Origin: Saprospiraceae bacterium
GTDB taxonomy: Bacteria; Bacteroidota; Bacteroidia; Chitinophagales; Saprospiraceae
Assembly (NCBI GenBank): GCA_025056735.1
Contig: JANWVR010000117.1
Span: 1 to 64,000, forward strand
Reading direction: 5' to 3'
Length of the DNA stretch: 64,000 nucleotides
The position numbers and the translations under genes are program-made. Position 1 is the first letter of the stretch. Every line of letters starts with the position of its first letter. Below are positions 1 to 8,230 of this stretch, piece by piece. The notes below the pieces were generated by a model. The model was not told where the DNA came from. It saw only the letters and a list, made by a program, of their open reading frames with translations, and did no database searches.

Positions 1-1
1 A

Positions 2-226
2 ACGCCCAATCCGGCGTCTTCGAGCCTTTGCCTGCAGGTAAAGGAGGAATGGCCGCATGGGCTTCGCCTGTGGAGCGCCGATGGGCGGTTGGTGTTTTCG
101 GAACAAGCGAGCGTCGCCACTTCCTGCTTCGACCTTCCGGCAGCGCTGCCTGCTGGCGTGTATGCAGCCGAGGTTGTTTTTGCCGACGGTTATCGGGTCG
201 TCCAAAAGGTGATTGTAGTCCGTTAG
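2..226 (+). CDS. C-terminal end of a T9SS-secreted protein (5' end outside window)
   Basis: The reading frame is open from the window edge and stops at TAG 224-226, leaving the last 74 residues of a larger gene. They match a type A T9SS sorting domain. It starts with PNPAS, has a central GLRLWSADGRLVFSEQ strand pair, then LPAGVY, and ends in the short basic tail VQKVIVVR. In Bacteroidota this domain sends exported proteins through the outer membrane and is then removed. The cargo part lies upstream of the window, so its function cannot be told. Translation in the two other frames gives no such pattern. A palindromic repeat cluster follows directly. Confidence 0.85.
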   Translation, partial: TPNPASSSLCLQVKEEWPHGLRLWSADGRLVFSEQASVATSCFDLPAALPAGVYAAEVVFADGYRVVQKVIVVR

Positions 227-236
227 CACCAAAGTC

Positions 237-391
237 CCGCCGAACTCCAGTTCGGCAAAACCAGTACCGCCGAACTCCGGTTCGGCCATCAAGCAACTGT
301 CCGTACCTTTCGCCGCTCTTTGCACTTTGAAGGCTACCGTCCCTCAAGGACTGAATCGGGCAGATAGCGCCGCTGAACTGGAGTTCGGCGG
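237..391. repeat. Three copies of a 20-nt palindromic repeat
   Basis: CCGCCGAACTCCAGTTCGGC at 237-256 recurs with one change at 267-286, and a third copy lies in reverse orientation at 372-391 with one further change. Each unit folds into a GCCGAACT/AGTTCGGC-type stem with a two-base loop. The segment 264-278 is an exact 15-nt inverted match of 380-394, so the whole stretch could also form one large stem-loop. The position just after a stop codon fits a REP-like dispersed element or a transcription end. No poly-T tract follows, so a terminator role is uncertain. Confidence 0.75.
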
Positions 392-415
392 TACAGAGTT
401 TAGCGGTAAGGCTTT

Positions 416-970
416 ATGGTACGGGCTGCGTGGTCTATGGGTTTACTGGTGCTGCTCCTGATGCCGTTTTTAGGCACGCAGGCATGGTACGGGTGGGAGC
501 GCTGGCAGTTGCGCCAACGTGTTCGCGCGCAGCTGTTTGCAGAGTTGCCCGACTCTGCGTTAGAGTGCCTGCGTTTTTCGGTCGGCGAGGCACGTGCGCG
601 CCTGCGCTGGGAGCGCGACGACGAGTTTGTACTCGACGGGCAGTGGTACGACGTGGCACGCCGGGCATGGCAAGGCGACACACTCCTTCTCTGGTGCGTG
701 CCCGACCACGCCGAGACGGCCATAGAAAAAGCGCAGCAGCAGCAACTTATGGAGGCTCTGGCCGATCATACGCCCTTGCGCAAGACGCTTCAGCGCATGT
801 GGCTCTTCTTTTTTGGCCTTTTTGAGCAAAAAGCCGAAGTGTTGTTAAACGCGGGCGTTTTTTCTATAAAACAAAAACCTGTTGAAACAGTGCAGGCGAA
901 CCACGCCCAGCTGCGCTGTGCTCCGCCCTCGCCGCCGCCCGAAGGCGGCTTGCTTCTAAAGATGCGTTGA
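416..970 (+). CDS. Small membrane-anchored protein of unknown function
   Basis: A 184-residue protein with one hydrophobic segment at about residues 8-25, followed by a soluble part and a proline-rich tail (PPSPPPEG). The middle, with GQWYDVARRAWQGDTLLLWC and an acidic stretch, resembles small anchored proteins often found beside TonB-dependent receptors in Bacteroidota; this is from memory of the family and gives no function. A second in-frame ATG at 437 would remove seven residues and place the hydrophobic segment at the very N-terminus. It lies about 95 nt upstream of the receptor gene on the same strand and may be co-transcribed with it. Confidence 0.6.
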   Translation: MVRAAWSMGLLVLLLMPFLGTQAWYGWERWQLRQRVRAQLFAELPDSALECLRFSVGEARARLRWERDDEFVLDGQWYDVARRAWQGDTLLLWCVPDHAETAIEKAQQQQLMEALADHTPLRKTLQRMWLFFFGLFEQKAEVLLNAGVFSIKQKPVETVQANHAQLRCAPPSPPPEGGLLLKMR

Positions 971-1065
971 CCGCGCCGGCGAGTCATCAGGCGTAGATGC
1001 CTGCTTGCCGGCAAGGCGCAGCTGTGTTTTTCCCTGTTTTTTCACCTAAAAAGATGCTCTCGAAC

Positions 1066-3480
1066 ATGAGAAAGATACTCGTGCTCGGGCTGCTGCTGTT
1101 GGGGCGCAGCCTGGGCTTTGCTCAAACTCTGACGGTTTTAGACCTCGAGACCAACCACCCGGTAGAAGGTGCGCGGATTGAGGCAGCTGGAACGGGTCGC
1201 TTCGTTCTGTCGGGCGCCCATGGGCAGGCTGATATCGCTGTGTTGGGTCGCCCAGATAGCGTGTTCATCGGCCGCGTGGGCTATGAAATGCGCACCTATC
1301 GGTGGGCCGAGCTGCAAAGCGCTGGCTTTACGGCCTACCTGACGCCGATCGCCTTTTCGCTCGATCGCGAGGCTGTGGTGTCGGGTTTTCGCTGGCAGCA
1401 GCGGCGGCGCGAAACGCCCGCTCGCATCGCGCGTATTACGGGGCGCGATGTGGCGCTGCAAAACCCGCAGACCGCTGCCGACCTGCTGGGCACTTCGGGC
1501 GAAGTGTTTATCCAGAAGAGCCAGCAGGGCGGCGGCAGCCCAATGCTTCGCGGCTTTGCCACCAATCGGGTGCTGCTGGTCGTGGATGGCGTGCGCATGA
1601 ATACGGCCATCTTTCGCAGTGGCAATGTGCAAAACGTCATATCGCTCGACCCTTTTGCTCTTGAGCAAACCGAAGTGCTCTTTGGCCCTGGCTCGGTGGC
1701 CTATGGCAGCGACGCCATTGGCGGCGTCATGTACTTCCAGACGCGCGCCCCGCAGCTCTCCGACGGTGAGGGCGTGCGTGTTCAGGGCCAGGCTGTTGGG
1801 CGCATGGCCTCTGCCAATAGCGAGCGCACGACGCACTTCCACGTCGGCGTTGGTGGCCAAAAGTGGGCCATGCTGAGCAGCGCCTCTTTCCACCATTTCG
1901 GCGACCTGCGCATGGGTACGCGCGGCCCGGCCAAAAACTATGTGCGCCCTTTTTATGTACAGCGCATAGATGGGCGCGACGTGGTGGTCATGAACGAAGA
2001 CTCGCTCGTGCAACGCCCTTCAGGGTATGAGCAAATCAACTTCATGCAAAAGGTGCGCTTTCGGCCCAACGAGCGCTGGGACGTGCAGTACGGCCTGCAC
2101 TATTCAACCACGACCAACTACGCGCGCTACGACCGCCTGCTGCGCGTACGGCCCAACGGCCTGCCCAACAGCGCCGAATGGAACTATGGGCCCCAGGTGT
2201 GGAACATGCACCAGCTGAACGTTGCTCACGCGCGCTCCACCGCCCTGTTCGACGAGGTGGTGCTGCGCGCGGCGTATCAGTTTTTTGAGGAGAGCCGTAT
2301 TGACCGCAACTTCAACGCTGCCGTGCGTCGCAGCCGCGTGGAAAAGGTGGATGCCTATTCGGTCAATGCAGATTTGGCCAAACGCTGGGGCGACCGCCAT
2401 GCGCTCTACTACGGCGCCGAGGCTGTGTTCAACCGCGTGCGTTCAACGGGTACGGATCAGAACGTGAACACGAATGTAACCGTGCCCGGCCCGTCGCGCT
2501 ACCCGCAGGCCGAATGGACGTCGTGGGCGGCCTTTGCGCACTACGAGTACCGGCCTTCGGCGCGCTGGCTGCTGCAGGCCGGAGCGCGCTACAACCTGTA
2601 CGGCATAGATGCGCGCTTCGACACTGCGTTCTATCCTTTCCCTTTCACTACAGCCACCTTGAACCAGGGCGCCCCGACGGGTTCGGTGGGCGTCATCTGG
2701 ATGCCCACCGACCGCTGGACGCTCTCGGCGCGTGCGGCCACAGGCTTCCGCTCGCCCAATGTGGACGATATGGGCAAGGTGTTCGACTCACAGCCAGGCG
2801 CTGTCGTGGTACCCAACCCAGACCTGCGCGCTGAATATGCCTACAACGGCGAGGTGGCCCTTGCGCGCCAGTTTGGCCAGCGCGTGCGCGTGCAGATCAA
2901 CGGCTACTACACGCTGCTGCAGGATGCGCTGGTGCGCCGGCCTTTCACGCTTAATGGCGAAGACAGCATTGTTTACGCTGGCCAGCTCAGCCGCGTGTTG
3001 GCCATTCAAAACGCCGCTAAGGCCACCGTCTATGGTCTGCAGGCCGACGTTGAGGTGCGGCTGCCGGCGGGCTTTGGCTTCGCTACGAAGTTCAACTACC
3101 AGAAGGGAGAAGAGGAACTCGACGATGGCAGCACAGCGCCCTTGCGCCATGCTGCGCCCTGGTTTGGGCTCAGTCGCCTGACGTACAATACCGGTGCGCT
3201 GGGCTTAGACTTCTACGTCGTTTACAATGGCGAGGTGCCGCACAGCGCCATGCCCACCGAAGAGATAGACAAGGCGTACCAGTATGCTGTGGATGCCAAT
3301 GGAAAGCCCTATGCTCCCGGTTGGTACACGCTCAATTTCAAGGCAATATACCGGCTGAACAACCTGTGGACGCTCAGCGCCGGGGTGGAGAACCTCACCG
3401 ACCAACGCTACCGACCCTACAGCTCGGGGCTTGTGGCGCCCGGACGCAACGCGATTTTGGCCCTGCGGGCAAATTTTTAG
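1066..3480 (+). CDS. TonB-dependent outer-membrane receptor (heme/siderophore type)
   Basis: An 804-residue outer-membrane receptor that should import a scarce ligand using TonB energy. The start at 1066 is preferred over 997 and 1054 because it gives a clean signal peptide (MRKILVLGLLLLG, cleavage near FAQ). A short carboxypeptidase-regulatory-like beta domain follows, then the plug (SPMLRGFATNRVLLVVDGVR, LFGPGSVAYGSDAIGG) and a beta-barrel ending in the usual terminal aromatic, NF. The plug resembles hemoglobin/heme/transferrin-type receptors. FRSPN and NPDL segments recall the FRAP and NPNL motifs of heme receptors, but no histidine lies between them, so the ligand stays open. A strong hairpin at 3501-3534 ends the unit. 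Confidence 0.9.
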   Translation: MRKILVLGLLLLGRSLGFAQTLTVLDLETNHPVEGARIEAAGTGRFVLSGAHGQADIAVLGRPDSVFIGRVGYEMRTYRWAELQSAGFTAYLTPIAFSLDREAVVSGFRWQQRRRETPARIARITGRDVALQNPQTAADLLGTSGEVFIQKSQQGGGSPMLRGFATNRVLLVVDGVRMNTAIFRSGNVQNVISLDPFALEQTEVLFGPGSVAYGSDAIGGVMYFQTRAPQLSDGEGVRVQGQAVGRMASANSERTTHFHVGVGGQKWAMLSSASFHHFGDLRMGTRGPAKNYVRPFYVQRIDGRDVVVMNEDSLVQRPSGYEQINFMQKVRFRPNERWDVQYGLHYSTTTNYARYDRLLRVRPNGLPNSAEWNYGPQVWNMHQLNVAHARSTALFDEVVLRAAYQFFEESRIDRNFNAAVRRSRVEKVDAYSVNADLAKRWGDRHALYYGAEAVFNRVRSTGTDQNVNTNVTVPGPSRYPQAEWTSWAAFAHYEYRPSARWLLQAGARYNLYGIDARFDTAFYPFPFTTATLNQGAPTGSVGVIWMPTDRWTLSARAATGFRSPNVDDMGKVFDSQPGAVVVPNPDLRAEYAYNGEVALARQFGQRVRVQINGYYTLLQDALVRRPFTLNGEDSIVYAGQLSRVLAIQNAAKATVYGLQADVEVRLPAGFGFATKFNYQKGEEELDDGSTAPLRHAAPWFGLSRLTYNTGALGLDFYVVYNGEVPHSAMPTEEIDKAYQYAVDANGKPYAPGWYTLNFKAIYRLNNLWTLSAGVENLTDQRYRPYSSGLVAPGRNAILALRANF

Positions 3481-3500
3481 GTAGTATTTTAGCAAAGGTA

Positions 3501-3534
3501 TGTCTGGGCGAGGGAGGCCTCGCCCAGACATTTT
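3501..3534. terminator. Bidirectional terminator between TonB receptor and leuS
   Basis: A 13-bp perfect stem (TGTCTGGGCGAGG with CCTCGCCCAGACA) has a 4-nt loop and is followed by TTTT. It sits between two convergent genes and can serve both. Confidence 0.85.
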
Positions 3535-3561
3535 CTATGCGTTGAATATGGACAGATGCCC

Positions 3562-6500
3562 TCAGGCGACGATGTTGACGATGCGCCCGGGCACGACAAT
3601 GATCTTTTTCACGCTGCCATTGCCCACGTGGCGCAGTACGAACTCCTGCTGCAGGGCGAGTTGTTCGATTTCTTCCTTGGTCGCAGTGGAGTCCACCTCG
3701 ATGTTGCCGCGGTGTTTGCCGTTGATTTGTACCGGATAAGTAACCTTATCGGCCTCGAGGAGGCGTTCGTCCCAGGTGGGCCAGGTGGCATCGCATACGG
3801 TGGTTTCGTGGCCGAAGCGATGCCAGAGTTCTTCGGCTAAGTGGGGTGCGAAGGGCGCCAGGAGCACGGTTATCGGCTCCAAAACGGCTTTTTTATGGCA
3901 CTTAAGCGCGCGCAGTTCGTTGGTCAGCGTCATGAAATGGCTGACACAGGTGTTTAGCGAGAAGCGCTCGATATCGTCGGTGATTTTCTTGATGGCAACG
4001 TGCAGGGCGCGCAGTTCCTGGCGCGAGGGTTCAGCGTCCTGCACGAGCCAAGTGTCGCCAGGACCTACGTAGAGGCTCCACAAGCGTTTGAGGAAGCCCT
4101 GCACACCGGTGATGCCTTTGGTGTCCCAGGGTTTGCTGTCCTCAATAGGACCGAGAAACATTTCGTACATGCGGTAGCAGTCGGCGCCATACTGTTCGAT
4201 GACGTCGTCAGGGTTGACCACATTGTACTTCGATTTGGACATTTTTTCTATCTCGAAGGCGCACAAAAAGCGCCCTTCTGGCCCGACTTTGAAGTTGGCC
4301 TTGTGGAACATAGGGCGCTGACGGGCGGCGTCTACGTTAAGCACGTCATCCGTAACCAGCGAGACGTCTACGCGCAGGCGGCTGAAACTATCGGGCGAGT
4401 ACTTAGCAGTCAGGTCGTAGGAGACGAACAGTTGCTCAATGTCGGGTACGTGGTCGCTCATGAAGAACGGTTCGCGGCTTTGGAGCGCCTGTCGTATTCG
4501 TCCGGCAGTTTTTTCGGGGTGATTGATGTGAGCAGCCAGTTCTTCGGTAAAAAGTACGAGCAGGCGCTTGCCATCGGTTTCGGCGGTTTGGCGCACCTGT
4601 TCGATTTTGTCGGCATTTTTCCAGGAGACGACTTCGATGGCTAAGTCGTTGACGGCGAAGGCAAAGTCGTAGGTGAAGGACTCTTCGGCGCGGTTTTTGG
4701 GAATGGGCATGGGGCCGAATTCGTCTAAGTAAGGTTTGAGTACTTTGATCCAGAGGTACTCTTCGTAGAAGGACTCTTTGGCTCGGAAGACGATGCTGGA
4801 GCGTCCCTGGATCATGCCCTGATTGGTGAGTTTTTTGGCGAACTCGCGCTCGGGCACGAGGCCGAGATCGTAGAGGAAATGGTTCCAGAATCGGCTGTAA
4901 AGGAGGTGGCCTACGGCGTGTTCGGCGCCGCCGATGTACCAGTCTACGCAGCGCCAGTATTCGAGGGCTTCTCGGCTGCAGAAGGCCTCGCTGTTGTGCG
5001 GGTCCATGTATCGGTACCAGTACCAGGAAGAGCCAGCCCAGCCAGGCATGGTGCTGTACTCATACTCATAGGCTTCGTCGGGCGAGGGGCGGTATCGCCA
5101 GTGTTGGGCGCGCGCCAGAGGGGGCTCGCCGGTTTCGGTCGGCAAGTATTTATCAATTTCGGGCAGTAATAAGGGCAGTTCGCTTTCGGGCAGCAGGTAT
5201 GGCACGCCCTCTTTCCAATAGATAGGGAGCGGTTCGCCCCAGTAGCGTTGGCGACTAAAGATAGCGTTACGCAGTTTGTACTGGATGCGCGCCTTGCCTA
5301 AGTTTTTTTCTTCCAGCCACTGGAGGAGTTTGGGCACGGCTTCTTCGTAGGTGAGGCCGTTGATGATGCCGGAGTTGATGTATCGGCCCTCTTTGGTGGG
5401 ATCGGCAGCCTGGTCGAGGTTTTTCTGGCTGTCTAAGATGGGCACTATGGGCAGGTCGAAGGCCTTGGCAAAGTTCCAGTCGCGCTGGTCGCCGCTGGGT
5501 ACGGCCATGATGGCGCCGGTGCCGTATCCGGCCAGCACGTAGTCGGCGATATAGATGGGGATGGCTTCGCCGGTGAAAGGATTGATGGCAAAAGCGCCTG
5601 TGTTGGCGCCGGTAACGCGCTTGACCTCAGAAATGCGTTCGCGCTCGGAGCGGGAGGCAGTCCATTTGGTATAGGCCTGTACCTCTGCCCATTGGGCCAG
5701 TGTCGTGATGGTGGACACGAGTTTGTGTTCAGGGGCCAATACCATGAACGTGGCGCCGTAGATGGTGTCTATTCGAGTCGTGAAGATTTCGATGAACAGC
5801 CCGTCGTGTCCCTGTACGGGAAAGCGTACGAGCGCGCCTTGCGAGCGGCCTATCCAGTTGCGTTGCTGGTCTTTAATGGCTTCGGGCCATTGGATTTCCT
5901 CCAGCCCGCGGAGGAGACGTTCGGCGTAGGCGGTGATGCGCATGCTCCACTGTTTCATGCGCTTGCGTTCTACGGGGTGGCCGCCGCGCTCGCTGACGCC
6001 GTCTTTGACTTCGTCGTTGGAGAGTACGGTGCCCAAGGCCGGGCACCAGTTAACGAAAGACTCCTCTGGAAAGGTCAGGCGGTACTTGAGTAAGAAGAGT
6101 TGCTTCTCCTTTTCGGAAAAAGCGTTCCACTCCTGCGCCGTGATGGCAGGCGTATCTTCATCGCAGGCGGCGTTGATACGGGTGTTACCCTCTTGTTCGA
6201 GGCGTTGAACCAAATGTTTTATAGGCAAAGCCTTATCGGCGTCGTAGTCGTAGTAATGCTCGAAGAGCAGGGAAAAGATCCACTGCGTCCATTTGTAGTA
6301 TTTAGGGTCGCAGGTGCGTATTTCGCGGCTCCAATCGAAGCCCAGGCCAACGTTGTCTAATTGTTGGCGATAGCGCCGGATGTTTTCCTCGGTAGAGACG
6401 GCCGGGTGGATGCCCATTTCGATGGCGTATTGTTCGGCGGGCAGGCCAAAAGCATCGAAGCCCATGGGGTTGAGCACGTTGAAACCGCGCAGGCGCTTGT

Positions 6501-6690
6501 AGCGCGCCACGATGTCGCTGGCAATGTAGCCCAAAGGATGCCCCACGTGCAAGCCGGCGCCCGAGGGGTAGGGGAACATGTTGAGGATGTAGAATTTAGG
6601 CTTATTGGGAACTTCTGAAACTCGATAGACTTGGTGTTTTTTCCACCATTCGCTCCATTTTTGTTCGATCGCGCGCGGTTCGTATTCCAT
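3562..6690 (-). CDS. leuS: Leucyl-tRNA synthetase with a large extra insertion
   Basis: Charges tRNA-Leu with leucine in the cytoplasm. The class I signatures are intact: HVGH at residues 48-51 and KMSKS at 816-820. The CP1 editing domain is present, with TTRIDTIYGATF at about 304-315 and GTGAIMAVPSGDQRDW at about 390-405, including the conserved editing aspartate. At 1042 residues it is roughly 100 longer than the 920-950 I expect for Bacteroidota. The excess lies at about residues 637-768, between the GMIQGRSS segment and the RVDVSLVTDDVLNVD segment, just before KMSKS, where bacterial LeuRS has its leucine-specific domain. That block looks like a degenerate nuclease fold (see findings). The frame is continuous. 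dnaN lies 130 nt upstream on the same strand; no promoter box is visible in between, so co-transcription is likely. Confidence 0.95.
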   Translation of the reverse strand: MEYEPRAIEQKWSEWWKKHQVYRVSEVPNKPKFYILNMFPYPSGAGLHVGHPLGYIASDIVARYKRLRGFNVLNPMGFDAFGLPAEQYAIEMGIHPAVSTEENIRRYRQQLDNVGLGFDWSREIRTCDPKYYKWTQWIFSLLFEHYYDYDADKALPIKHLVQRLEQEGNTRINAACDEDTPAITAQEWNAFSEKEKQLFLLKYRLTFPEESFVNWCPALGTVLSNDEVKDGVSERGGHPVERKRMKQWSMRITAYAERLLRGLEEIQWPEAIKDQQRNWIGRSQGALVRFPVQGHDGLFIEIFTTRIDTIYGATFMVLAPEHKLVSTITTLAQWAEVQAYTKWTASRSERERISEVKRVTGANTGAFAINPFTGEAIPIYIADYVLAGYGTGAIMAVPSGDQRDWNFAKAFDLPIVPILDSQKNLDQAADPTKEGRYINSGIINGLTYEEAVPKLLQWLEEKNLGKARIQYKLRNAIFSRQRYWGEPLPIYWKEGVPYLLPESELPLLLPEIDKYLPTETGEPPLARAQHWRYRPSPDEAYEYEYSTMPGWAGSSWYWYRYMDPHNSEAFCSREALEYWRCVDWYIGGAEHAVGHLLYSRFWNHFLYDLGLVPEREFAKKLTNQGMIQGRSSIVFRAKESFYEEYLWIKVLKPYLDEFGPMPIPKNRAEESFTYDFAFAVNDLAIEVVSWKNADKIEQVRQTAETDGKRLLVLFTEELAAHINHPEKTAGRIRQALQSREPFFMSDHVPDIEQLFVSYDLTAKYSPDSFSRLRVDVSLVTDDVLNVDAARQRPMFHKANFKVGPEGRFLCAFEIEKMSKSKYNVVNPDDVIEQYGADCYRMYEMFLGPIEDSKPWDTKGITGVQGFLKRLWSLYVGPGDTWLVQDAEPSRQELRALHVAIKKITDDIERFSLNTCVSHFMTLTNELRALKCHKKAVLEPITVLLAPFAPHLAEELWHRFGHETTVCDATWPTWDERLLEADKVTYPVQINGKHRGNIEVDSTATKEEIEQLALQQEFVLRHVGNGSVKKIIVVPGRIVNIVA

Positions 6691-6820
6691 TCCTGAAGGT
6701 CGTTGTGCAGGTGTTTGCAGGTTTTAAAAAGCGTCTGGCTATGCTGTTCATTTCGGGCAGCAAGCGGCTTCCCGTACGTAAGGATCAAGCGTGCTAATGA
6801 AGATGTGGCGCGTAGGTGGC

Positions 6821-7939
6821 TCAGGCGTTTAGCATGACCGGCATAACGAGCATGAGGATTTCGCGGTCTGAGTTAGCCTCTTCTATAGGCGTCAGGATAC
6901 CAGCGCGCGAGGGCGTGGACAGTTCGATTTTGACCTCTTCGGAGTCGAGGACGCCAAGCATTTCTATGAGAAACTTGGCATTAAAAGCAATGCGCATGGG
7001 CATTCCTTCGTACGAGCAGGGCATTTGCTCGGTAGCCTCGTTGGAGAAATCCAAATCCTGGGCCGAGATAGTGAGGTTGCCATGCGAGAGGTCTAAGACG
7101 ACCTGGTTGGTCGTTTTATTGGCAAAGATGGCGATGCGTTTGAGCGAGTTTTGGAAGTCAGCGCGCTGGACGATGAGGCGGTTGGGATTGTCCACCGGGA
7201 TGACGGCGTTGTAATCGGGATAGCGGGCGTCAATAAGGCGGCACACTAAGTGGACATCTCCGAAGGTAAAGAAAGCGTTGGCCCGATTGAACGCGATTTC
7301 GACGGTAGCATCGGTAGGCAGGGCGCTTTTGAGGAGATTGAGGGCCTTTTTCGGGACAATGAAAGAGGTGGCTACTTCGCCCACCAGATGAGGTGTAGTG
7401 AATTTGACCAGCTTGTGCGCGTCGGTAGCAACGCAGGTAAGTTTATTAAAATCCACCTGGAAGTAGACGCCCGTCATGGCAGGGCGCAGCTCGTCATTAG
7501 AGGTGGCAAAAGAGGTTTTGGTAATGGCCTCCAGCAGGTATTTGCTTCCTATTTTAACAGCATCCACATTTTCCGGCTGAGGGACTTCAGGGAAATGCGT
7601 TGCCTTTTCGCCGGCTACTTTGTACTTGCCGTAGGAGGAGGTTATCTCAATAGCCAGGTTTTCGTCGTTGACCAAGAGCGTAATAGGCTGCTGCGGCAAT
7701 GCTTTTAGGGTATCCAAAAGGATTTTAGCCGGCACGGCTACCGCAAAGTCCTCGTCGGCCTGTACTTCTAAAGTGGTGGAAATGGTGGTTTCCAGGTCGG
7801 TAGCGCAGATGGAAAGCTGCTTACCGCTCACCTGGAAGAGGAAGTTTTCCAGAATGGGCAGTACTGGATTGGAACCTAAAGCGCCGGCAGCAACCTGGAC
7901 ATGCCGGAGGAGGTCGGAAGAGGAAACGGTAAACTTCAT
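6821..7939 (-). CDS. dnaN: DNA polymerase III beta subunit (sliding clamp)
   Basis: The ring-shaped clamp that tethers the replicative polymerase to DNA. The 372-residue length is normal. The start MKFTVSSSDLL at 7939 is chosen over a longer frame (to 8023) because it matches the family N-terminus and lies downstream of a TAnnTTTG box on the minus strand at 8078-8085. Typical clamp segments include LPILENFLF near the start, IDARYPDYNAVIP in the middle and LVMPVML at the end. leuS follows in the same direction. No dnaA or recF lies nearby, so this is not the classic origin cluster. Confidence 0.95.
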   Translation of the reverse strand: MKFTVSSSDLLRHVQVAAGALGSNPVLPILENFLFQVSGKQLSICATDLETTISTTLEVQADEDFAVAVPAKILLDTLKALPQQPITLLVNDENLAIEITSSYGKYKVAGEKATHFPEVPQPENVDAVKIGSKYLLEAITKTSFATSNDELRPAMTGVYFQVDFNKLTCVATDAHKLVKFTTPHLVGEVATSFIVPKKALNLLKSALPTDATVEIAFNRANAFFTFGDVHLVCRLIDARYPDYNAVIPVDNPNRLIVQRADFQNSLKRIAIFANKTTNQVVLDLSHGNLTISAQDLDFSNEATEQMPCSYEGMPMRIAFNAKFLIEMLGVLDSEEVKIELSTPSRAGILTPIEEANSDREILMLVMPVMLNA

Positions 7940-8077
7940 AACGACGGTAAGGATAAAGTGTGAGACTGATGGCGCCGAGTCATTGCTGCCAGCAATCGTT
8001 TCTTTTTGCGGCGGCTCTTCCAAAAAGGGGGCGAGCGCTACGCCCGATAGAAGCCGACTTCAAAAAGAAATTCGGGG

Positions 8078-8085
8078 CAAAAGTA
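8078..8085 (-). promoter_or_regulatory. -7 promoter box of dnaN-leuS
   Basis: TACTTTTG on the minus strand matches the Bacteroidota TAnnTTTG box. It would give a leader of about 135 nt before the dnaN start at 7939. Confidence 0.55.
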
Positions 8086-8145
8086 ACGCGAGGCCTCGTC
8101 GTTTGTGCGCAAAAAAACCAACATGCGCATAAAAAGAGAGTGTTT

Positions 8146-8153
8146 TACCTTTG
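8146..8153 (+). promoter_or_regulatory. -7 promoter box of the M16 gene
   Basis: TACCTTTG, an exact TAnnTTTG match. It lies inside the longer upstream reading frame that begins at 8105, which supports the later start at 8231. The dnaN promoter on the other strand is only about 60 nt away. Confidence 0.6.
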
Positions 8154-8230
8154 GCCGCCTTCTGTCGGCTTTCGGAAATGCCGGAGGCGTCGGGCGGTTG
8201 GACTTTTTGTACTGGTTTGCTGTGCGCAAT

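Noticed and set aside
1138-2013. 291-residue minus-strand frame inside the TonB receptor
   Set aside because: Shadow of the receptor's codon bias; no start context, no domain.
4000-4644. 214-residue plus-strand frame inside leuS, spanning part of the insertion
   Set aside because: Could have hinted at an inserted gene in the opposite direction, but the LeuRS frame is uninterrupted and the plus-strand product shows nothing recognisable.
6821-8230. Possible chromosome origin next to dnaN
   Set aside because: No dnaA or recF nearby and no cluster of TTATCCACA boxes; the single perfect box noticed (near 26596) lies inside a coding region.
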